NCBI GenBank assembly: GCA_019022495.1
Contig: JAFEKR010000001.1
Coordinates: 6,138,001 to 6,202,000 of the forward strand
From: Epichloe hybrida
Lineage: Eukaryota > Ascomycota > Sordariomycetes > Hypocreales > Clavicipitaceae
Length of the DNA stretch: 64,000 nucleotides
Reading direction: 5' to 3'
Below the pieces are notes generated by a model. That model searched no databases. It was not told the DNA's origin and saw nothing but the letters and a program-made list of their open reading frames with translations. Below are positions 56,243-64,000 of the stretch, one piece after another (the first letter of the stretch is position 1; each line of letters begins with the position of its first letter). The position numbers and the translations under genes were made by a program.

Positions 56243-56902
56243 TTAGTAGGATTAGGCAAAGGACTGAACGACTGTGCTGATGAAGCAGCGATTGACAAGT
56301 TGTTGTACAGAGGAGAAGGCGATGGGCCGGAGGAAATACAAGCGCCCGATCACACGTCACGTGCTGAGCAAATTCGCGTCTCCTTGCGCACATTTTCTAA
56401 CCATGAAGCGATTTATGCGTATGTGTTAGTTTCAACTGCTATCCTGTTGAAGTATTGTACAAAATATTAGTAGGTCTATTTTCCAGGTCGCGTTTGGGCT
56501 TTCACTCTATCAGGATGCTTATCGTTTCCGACTCGGATTCTTCGACATCCAATAGAGCCAAAAAGCACTTTCAGATTCTTACGACTTGACGTATCACATC
56601 TTTCATAAGGGCACAATCTATTTTTTCCGGAACCACAAAAGCACAAGACGCGTTTACTCGTCACAGTTCAATTTATTCCGATTAAATACCAAAGGGGTTA
56701 ATAATGACGTTTGCCCGCCAAAAAAAAAAAAAAAACCATGTGATGTCTCCGTGGAACCAACTCCCAGCATAATATAACCATGATCAAGAGTGGCCGGCGA
56801 CCTCAGTATACACTCTTGATCTCGATGATGCTCGGGCAAATGTTGATGACGCTGTCTTCAGGTCATTTGACTCTGAACCTGACATGGGCAGTCGAGACAT
56901 GA
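56243..56902. other. Intergenic, FunK1 5' end to metallothionein 3' end
   Basis: AT-rich, about 0.66 kb, with a 15-base A run at 56721-56735. No gene is seen. Confidence 0.5.
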
Positions 56903-57068
56903 TTATTTTTTGTTCTGGGAGTTCATGGTCAGCTCCGCATCCATGATCAAGATAGCGACCAAGCAGGGGCGTTGAGAGACGTCAGGCCGAACTTACAGGG
57001 CAGTTAGCGCAAGTGCAGCCTGAACCGCAGTTGCAAGAGCCAGACGTAGCGCATCTGCAGTCACCCAT
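56903..57068 (-). CDS. Copper metallothionein (27 aa)
   Basis: Two minus-strand exons: 57068-56997 (24 codons) and 56914-56903 (Asn-Lys-Lys-stop). The 82-nt intron runs GTAAGT to TCCCAG. The protein starts MGDCRCATSGSCNCGSGCTC and ends ANCPNKK. Its Cys-x-Cys spacing and GDC start match the 26-aa Neurospora crassa copper metallothionein. Cys clusters bind Cu(I); the protein buffers copper in the cytosol. Without the splice the frame would end in PVSSA instead, which does not resemble the family. A TATA-like TTAAAAGG lies about 150 bp upstream on the minus strand (57217-57224). It is too small for automatic gene callers. Confidence 0.92.
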
Positions 57069-57216
57069 GATGAAGTTTTTGGTGTTTGTTGGTAAGTGAA
57101 GGGGGTATGAGCGTTTGTTTGGATTTTCTGATCTTGGTGGTGTGAATAAGACGAAAGATGAGAAGATAGCCAAAGGTAAAGAAAAGCAGGTCAAGCAGCA
57201 AAGGGGGGTTCAGCAG

Positions 57217-57224
57217 CCTTTTAA
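57217..57224 (-). promoter_or_regulatory. TATA-like element of the metallothionein gene
   Basis: TTAAAAGG on the minus strand, about 150 bp before the start codon. It is suggested by position and composition only. Confidence 0.35.
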
Positions 57225-58446
57225 GTCTCGGATGCGAACCATCTGATCGGGAGTGGTAGTGCCTTCTCCTTGTTCAGCCAGGCCAAGGCTGGTCGACTTA
57301 GATATTGCCACATATTGCCTGCCTAGAACACCCGACATCCCCCGCCTGTAACCGCCACAGAACCAGACCCCTCTTTACTTGGGCCGTGATAAGGTTCTCC
57401 AAGCATCTTCCGATGTGGCAACGAATGACGATCGTAGCAGGTAGGTGGCGACTGCGAGAGGCCATACGTAAGGACTACACCCACTGTACTCCGCAGAAGG
57501 ATGTGCTACGAGCGATCCCGGACAAGGATATGGAAGAAAGTTCCACTGCCTGGATGTCATGTCATGACATGATTAGCAGCGAGGAAGAAGCTAAGCCCAA
57601 GCCAGAGCTCACAAGGTCAATGCGTTCAATAGAAAAGACCTTTGGTTCCTAACCAAGTGCGGGGTGGGGGTTGATGTCTTCGTCCCCACAAACGATTCAA
57701 GGATCCGTCGTTCTGTACGGAGTAGAAAAGATTCCTTCCAGCTGACGATGCTGCGGGGCTGGTCGTCATTCCGAGGAACTTCAGCTTGATGTGGAATAAT
57801 TTGCTTAATAAATGGAAATGATCGGTGGTCACGCGTTCAGCACTCACAGAAACACATCAATCGCTTCTGTTTGGATTTCTTGGGCTCACACACCACTACA
57901 TGGTGGCTTTGGTTGGTAGCATGCAAAACGTGTTCAGAAGGCCCCTGCCAAGGAACTTTGACTTATCCATCCAGATGGCTACCGGACATGTCAGGCCAAT
58001 TGGACAAGGTCTAGGGAGATATCCAGATCAATTGCTGCCGAGTTCATACGATGAGTGATGGACCCGCGATTGATAGAAGAAGGGGGGTAAAATTGAGAGC
58101 ACTGCGACATGACGGGTTTAGTTAGGGGAGAAAACGCGAGCTATAATTCGTAAACCGCTTGCATCTGCCAGCCCATGTAGGATACCAGCCGTAATCTAAC
58201 AAAGTCTAGAATTTCCAAATTCACCTCACTCAAGTCGCCTTGACAACAAGTCTACGTGAAACCTGCCAAATTGTCGGAAAAGTCGTAATTGCTGGTAAAC
58301 CCCAATCATAGCATTCAACACAGAAGCGATAGCCAAGACGGGGCCTGACTCTCCATAAATTCCTCACGCGAGGACTGTCCTCGTGATCAAGGGTGTCCTC
58401 GTGATCAAGGGTGTCCTCGTGATCAAGGGTGCGGATTTGGCTTTAT
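57225..58446. other. Intergenic, metallothionein to 234-aa gene
   Basis: No coding gene is supported. A tandem repeat lies at its right end (58376-58431). Confidence 0.45.
58376..58431 (+). repeat. 18-bp tandem repeat, three copies
   Basis: The unit GTGTCCTCGTGATCAAGG occurs three times head to tail, the first copy with one change. It lies just after the stop codon of the 234-aa gene, in its 3' UTR region. Confidence 0.9.
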
Positions 58447-59151
58447 CTATGCCGAACCGCGCTGTTGGGCGAGCAGGAGACTCTCATTGATGCCGTCTTC
58501 ACCGGGAATTCCAAGTTCAGTTCCGTAAGCCGATTTAATTATTGGTCGTGGAAGTTGACCACCAGTTGCATGATCGGCATTCTCGTATGCGAAATCGAGA
58601 GCTTCGCGAAGGAAGAGATTCACATTGAATTGCGAACCATAGGCCAGAGACGGATTGTTGAGCATACGAATGATGTGATGCCACGTCCGCAAATACATAG
58701 ATGTGACCCAAATAAACGTCCTGGCAGCAGTAACGTACGATTCCCACGCAAGCCAATCCAAGTACCAAGTTAGCTCGCCGCACAGAATTTGAGGAACACG
58801 CAAAACTCTAATGAGACCGACGACTTGACCCTCGAGGCGAGGAGAGGCGGTGACATGCCGACGATCAAGATCGAAGAGCGTAGGGCAAGGTCCGCACTTC
58901 AGATCGTCATGTCTCCTCAGATTGTACCAAATGCCGTCCTGATCACCACGATGGAAATAGAGGCCCCAGTTGAACTCTTCCCGAGCGAGATCCTGGGCAC
59001 AATGTGTTTCGTATGTGGCTATATCCACCTCGCAGTAGGTGCTGGGGTTTCGACCAAAGATCGGCAACATGGCCCTCCCCTCGGAGAATCGTGACATACT
59101 CATGGTGACGTATACGGAACCAGGCTCTAGATCTTTGACGGGTCTGGCCAT
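58447..59151 (-). CDS. Unrecognised protein (234 aa)
   Basis: Single exon from the ATG at 59151 (MARPVKDLEPGSVYV). I do not recognise a named domain. Visible features: EFNWGLYFHRGDQDGIWYNL, a stretch typical of uncharacterised fungal proteins that describe a small hydrophilic ligand fold; RLEGQVVGLIRVLRVPQILC; then a mixed alpha region ending LLLAQQRGSA. There is no signal peptide or convincing membrane segment. Composition and codon use look coding, and there are no in-frame breaks. It stands alone between intergenic stretches, so context gives no function. Confidence 0.65.
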   Translation of the reverse strand: MARPVKDLEPGSVYVTMSMSRFSEGRAMLPIFGRNPSTYCEVDIATYETHCAQDLAREEFNWGLYFHRGDQDGIWYNLRRHDDLKCGPCPTLFDLDRRHVTASPRLEGQVVGLIRVLRVPQILCGELTWYLDWLAWESYVTAARTFIWVTSMYLRTWHHIIRMLNNPSLAYGSQFNVNLFLREALDFAYENADHATGGQLPRPIIKSAYGTELGIPGEDGINESLLLAQQRGSA

Positions 59152-60062
59152 GATGGCGGAAAGATGCTTCGACAATAGCGTGCGGAAGAGTACGAGGTGT
59201 AATCAGAAACAAAAGCTTCATATCGAGTGTAAAGCAGAGTCAAAGAATGGAACTGCTGGATTTACAGCGGCAAACTCGAAGCTTTTGTCGATGCGAAAAC
59301 GCAAACACTCCAGCCTTGTTGGCAGGCTGTCAACAGCCCGGTGGGCAAGTGATGACACCTGGCTGGGCAGGTTCAGTTATTAACATTGGACCGACCAGCT
59401 TTACCAGGCCGCAGCGCGCCGTCACATCTTCAGCGTGCGTGCAGGTAAAGCACTGAATCTCGAATGTCAAGCAATGTCCGCACTTCATGCCATCATGCCA
59501 TCATGCCATCCTTGTCATGCTCCAGCATCCGACGCTCTCATAGGCGCGCATGGATTCGCGCGGCTGCCCGAAGCTTCCCGCGGGTAAGAGGCCGATTTGT
59601 TGCAGCGAATCTGATGAGTTTATGCGAAAATATCGCCTTGCCTGCATCGTTGATACTTGCGCCCCTATCAGGAGACAGGACCACAAGTTGTGAATAGCCC
59701 GGACTTCCACGCGCCTCCAGCATCATGCCCGTGATGCATATATTTGCGGGAATACCGAGCCCAGCAGCCTGCAGGTACAGGAGGTGCTCTCAATTGAAAC
59801 CATTCACTGATGCTTGGCGGAGGGAGGAGAGCCTCAAGCCCAAGCTAAAGAGGGGGGGACTCTTGGCTCTACTTGGCTCTCGTCCGGTGTGACCTGCGGG
59901 GTCCTGCCTTGCCTTCTAAACTCAAGTCAACTTGCGACAAACGCCATAAAAGTAATGACAGCTTATACTGAACTGCATCAAAAAGAAAACGAGCAAGGAG
60001 AGGCCGACAAAAATCCAACTGGATAACTCAACATCGACCCGCCACGGTGTCGATAGCCCAGC
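59152..60062. promoter_or_regulatory. Divergent interval, 234-aa gene / galactokinase
   Basis: About 0.9 kb with no supported gene. A 9-bp repeat (ATGCCATC-type, three copies) lies at 59487-59512. It should contain both promoters. Confidence 0.45.
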
Positions 60063-61723
60063 ATGTCCGGTCCGGTCCCTGTCGCGAAGTCTTTGGCGGA
60101 CATTTACCCAAACGCAGCCTTGCTTACCGAAGGGCCACGATGGAATGCGCTGCTCACCACGTTCGCCCAGGTCTATGGCCACAACGCAAGCTTCATCGCC
60201 AGATCTCCCGGACGAGTCAACATAATTGGCGAGCATATTGATTATTCGCTGTATTCAGTCCTGCCCATGGCCATTACAGCCGACGCTATCATGGCGGTAG
60301 CGGCCACACCAACAGCAGAAGGCGCTTCTACGTTCACAGTCAAAATTTCAAACGTAGAAAGTTCCAAATTTCCCGCAAGCGAGTTCGACGTTCCTCTTGA
60401 TGGTAGCCTCGAAATCGACGCTACCAAATTCGAGTGGACAAACTACTTCAAGAGTGGCCTGCGAGGCGCGTTGGAGTTGCTGAGGAAGAAGCATGGGAAT
60501 GGCTTCAGAGCCTGCAACATGGAAATTATGGTCGACGGCACAGTGCCTGTGGGCGGCGGCCTGAGTTCAAGCGCGGCAGTCGTTTCAACGAGTGCACTGG
60601 CAGTTATGTACGCCAACGGAGAGCATGTCGTTGACAAGAAGGAATTGACTGAACTGGCCATCGTCAGCGAACGCGCTGTGGGTGTCAATTCAGGAGGGTA
60701 AGATGCATCCCATGCTTGTCGCAAAATGAAGCGTAAAGTAACAGAATCTCAAATGACTGACACGGGAGAGCCCATAGCATGGACCAGGCTGCTTCTGTGT
60801 TTTCCGAGCAGGGTTCGGCGCTTTTTGTATCATTCAGCCCTCAACTGGAGGCACGCACCGTCAAATTGCCGCCGACGAACCCAGAGCTGTGCTTTCTCAT
60901 TGCACAGAGCTTTGTCACGGCGAACAAGCATGTCACTGGCCCTATTCACTACAAACTTCGCGTCGTTGAGGTCAGCTTTGCCGCAGTATACCTGAATGCA
61001 GTTTTGAACCCGCCTGGCACGGAGCTTCCCGAGGACGCCGGCCCATTGGGAATCAGTCTTCAAGGCTTTCACGACACCTACTTCTACCACGCCAACGCAT
61101 CCGACTACTCTGCCGCGAAAAGTCTGACGAAGGAAGAGGAACTCGAAAAGCTGATCGCAGTCACCAAGGAGACACTAACCCAGGAGGAAGGCTACACGCG
61201 GGAGGAAATTGCCAAGGTCCTCAACTTGAGCGTTCCTGAACTTGAGAGTCGGTTCATGAGCAAAATACCCGTCAGGGCAGACCGCTTCAAATTGCGACAG
61301 CGTGCTCTTCATGTCTTCACCGAAGCCTTGCGCGTGCTGAAATTTTACACACTCCTAGAACGACCGCTCCACACGGGGGCATCAGACACGACCTTGTTCA
61401 ACCAAGAGCTAGGAAGAATTATGAATGACACGCAGGAGTCCTGCCGCGTACTTTATGAGAACAGTTGCCCTGAAAATGACGATATTTGCCGAATTGCGCT
61501 GGGAGCTGGATCATACGGCAGTCGACAGACGGGAGCCGGCTGGGGAGGTTGCACCGTTCACTTGGTGTCAGTCAACAAAGTCGATGACGTTAAATCAGCG
61601 CTGGAACGGGAGTACTTTTCCAAAATGCGGCTGACAGACGAGCAAAAGGAGCAGGCTATGGTGGTGAGCAAGCCAGCAGGAGGCAGTGCCTTGTACATGG
61701 TGAACGACCAGACTGTCAGCTAA
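60063..61723 (+). CDS. GAL1: Galactokinase (526 aa)
   Basis: Two exons: 60063-60697 and 60778-61723; the 80-nt intron runs GTAAGA to CCATAG and splits GVNSGG-MDQAAS. GHMP kinase motifs are complete: the galactokinase signature ARSPGRVNIIGEHIDY near residue 42, the ATP-binding PVGGGLSSSAA near 163, and GSYGSRQTGAGWGGCTVHL near 485. The catalytic Asp lies in NSGGMDQAAS. Size matches fungal Gal1 (about 520 aa). It phosphorylates galactose at C1 as the first Leloir step in the cytosol. No GAL7 or GAL10 gene is adjacent, as is usual in filamentous ascomycetes, where the genes are not clustered. Confidence 0.96.
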
Positions 61724-64000
61724 GCATAATGCCATTTCATGAGAATCTCGAAGTTATCAAATCAACTTTATCGAAACCGGTCATTTGTGCGAGAACAGAA
61801 AGAATCGCAACGCTCACATTGTTGATAGAAACCTGCGCGCTTTATGTAATGGAGTGACGAGTATCATTCGTATTTGGACTGTGAATGATTGACTCGCTCT
61901 ACAATGTTCAGACAGAAAATAGACGCCCTTGTCACATGGGACAATGTACGTGATGAGCAGAGACTCTCTTGCAGCGGTTGTACCGAATGATCTCGGAATC
62001 AGAAAACCCTACAAACGTTTCAGTGTATGCCTGTGAGAAATGATAAGCCTGCAACAGGCAAGCCATGAACAAAAGCCCGGCGGAATGGCATTGGGAGCGA
62101 GGCGTCGTGTCTGCGCGTCGATGCAAATGCCTTGACCGTCACTTTGTCGGCTGATGAGTGAGTGGCTTAATGACTTGTCACTGGCGACTGAATACACTGG
62201 ACGATCTCAAGAACACCCGACCCCCTCCCCATCTCCCAATCTCCCCCTCTTTAACGCTCTTACCTCCCAAAGCTGCTCCCTGCCCTGTGAGGAGATCGTC
62301 GTTTCCCCCTCCCGAGTCCCCGGCAATTCATTGCCCACCCATGGCGGCCATCACTGCATGTCGGCATGATTACCGGGCCGTGACGATTAGACGTGCATCA
62401 AGACCCCCCAAGATTAGGCTTATCAGCGGGCGCTTGCCGCTTCCTGGACAAGACAAGTCAAGTTGTCGTCGAGGCCGACGTTGTCGTGTCTCGCACGGTC
62501 ACTTCACTCAAAGGCACAAGCTATTAGCCAGCTCTACAATGTGCAGCAACGGGAAGGAATTGAAAGTGCTCATCACCGGCAGTACGAGCGGGGCCGGACT
62601 CGGCTGTCGCGACGGTTGCATCGAGGAGGAGTATGACGAGATGAACCTCGACCGGAAGGGTTGCCGTACCTTGGTAGCCGAGTTATTACGGAGTATATAT
62701 GTATGACCTTGATACCTACTTCAAAGGTGCACCCCATCAGGAAATCGTCATTGTCCCCGCAGAAAGTGTCGGGAGTGACAGCCCTCCAGGAGCTGACTGA
62801 CGTCCCCTTCAGACAAGATATTTGTATAAGACCAAGGAGGAGGCCTGCTTACCTTTTCCCGAAAGTCGAACTTCCTTCACATGTCTTTTCAATATCGATC
62901 TGGCCCCGAATCCGAGGCGTACGGGTTCCAGCAATCTCACTCTTCACAAAGGACAACGCCGGCAATCAACCTCTTCTGACGGCGGATCGGCAGTGATGCC
63001 TTCGGCACCTTGAGTAATCAGACTATGCTTGCGGATTTTGCGTCGAAGAAGGCATTCGAAAGACTTGCACGCGTCGCAATGATCTCAGACGACACATGGA
63101 AAACTTCCACAACAAGAAGACCGGACGCTATGAGACCATGCAGCCACCACCAGCACAGAAGATACCGCGCTCTGTCGAGATCTTTCGTTGTTGAAGACGC
63201 CCTCTCGAACCCGGGTCGCCTTACGATAGATGGCCACCAGTGAGCCAGCACGGACGAGACACACATGTTGACGATACGATAAATACAGAATGAACTCTGC
63301 TGGAGAAATTCAATTCATGTGACAAACTCGTTGTGAATGCTCCGTCCTACTTGTAATCAATACACTTTGAGCTACGGGGGTGTCTTTCTGGCTCATTTCC
63401 CCCAGTCTTTCTCCACGATCGCCAAGTCTGTGGGTTGGGAAAGACAGCTAGTTCCCGAGATGCAGCTGGAGGAGCGTTTCTCCGAATTGAAATTTTCAAG
63501 TAGAAGAATCGGCATGTGCGAAGATGCGCTCACCACTCATCTCGAGATGAAGCAAGGCGGCGACATGTTGAGGAGCGTTTGTCCTGCACTTCAACCGAGC
63601 CGTCCGTTCCAGTAAAAAAAAAAAAAAAAAAAAAGGTCAGTTACGGCCGCCGGCCAGCGATTCGGCCAGGCCAAGTGCAATTGACAAGTCGCGGACCCGC
63701 TGCATGTCATGCATGGGCTGACGCTATCGGTGTCTGGGACGAAACAGACGGTGTCGCACGCATTACGGAGCAGGCCTTGTTGCATCGTGGGGGTCACGGA
63801 CGATGAACAATAAACGAGGGCAATGAAATGGCAAACGCAAAAAACGTCGACGAGCAATTTATTCCCACAAGGCACATGGCGAGACGGGGTCTCCTGCCGA
63901 TCCGTTCGTTCACTTTTCTACATGTATTACAACCAGAACCCGTTTCTTACATGTACATTAACACCAGTGGCCCCTGCACCGTCTCCGCCGGGGCAAGGTT
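61724..64000. other. Right-end region without a supported gene
   Basis: About 2.3 kb. A plus-strand frame at 62158-62706 contains KVLITGSTSGAG, which recalls a nucleotide-binding start but lacks the rest of such a domain. A second possible coding scrap follows (about 62700-62810, VIVPAESVGSD). A 22-base A run lies at 63615-63636. No gene, tRNA or rRNA is called. Confidence 0.4.

Noticed and set aside
62158..62706. 182-codon frame with a KVLITGSTSGAG segment
   Set aside because: It resembles the first strand of a dehydrogenase fold only locally; the catalytic YxxxK and other motifs are absent and no exon chain could be built.
1..64000. tRNA, 5S rRNA, CRISPR arrays
   Set aside because: No B-box/T-loop context with foldable arms, no 5S-like sequence and no spaced direct-repeat array was found by eye.

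Overview
The window is nuclear DNA of a filamentous ascomycete (Pezizomycotina, probably Sordariomycetes/Hypocreales; the order is inferred). Genes are interrupted by introns of about 45-90 nt with GTAAGT/GTATGT donors and CTAAC/CTGAC-like branch points. A transposon carries the C-to-T decay typical of repeat-induced point mutation (RIP). The protein set is fungal: FunK1 kinase, HMT1-like ABC transporter, Dap1 and a Neurospora-type copper metallothionein.

Layout. 1-5 kb: the 3' part of a BCS1-like AAA ATPase, a microbial-type PARG-like protein and a YAT-family amino-acid permease. 5-11 kb: gene-poor DNA holding a complete RIP-decayed Mutator-like (MULE) transposon (7580-10138) with terminal inverted repeats and a perfect 8-bp target duplication. 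11-25 kb: an unrecognised fungal protein, then three endosome-related genes: a VPS9-ankyrin-PX protein, the retromer subunit VPS35 (divergent from it), and a transferrin-receptor-like M28 protein with a PPxY motif and lost metal ligands. 25.9-36.3 kb: dense housekeeping genes (Dap1, Ola1, a PPPDE peptidase, mitochondrial uS11m and TIM44 head to head, a broken NADAR gene and myo-inositol oxygenase).

36-40.7 kb is gene-poor, with decayed coding fragments and a short inverted-repeat element. 40.7-48.7 kb holds an HMT1-like half ABC transporter, the SGT2 co-chaperone and a RING-CH membrane E3 ligase. 49-56.3 kb looks accessory: a small hairpin element, a lineage-type uncharacterised protein, a frameshifted relic carrying an ExK motif, and a large FunK1 kinase. 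56.9-61.7 kb holds a two-exon metallothionein, an unrecognised 234-aa protein and galactokinase. 61.7-64 kb shows nothing I can support.

Functional links visible in the window are endosome-vacuole sorting (VPS9-ANK-PX, VPS35, Tre1/2-like adaptor), mitochondrial biogenesis (BCS1, uS11m, TIM44), metal handling (HMT1-like transporter, metallothionein) and ADP-ribose chemistry (PARG-like protein, NADAR relic). Exon joins were made by eye. Each multi-exon model given with full exon coordinates sums to a multiple of three.
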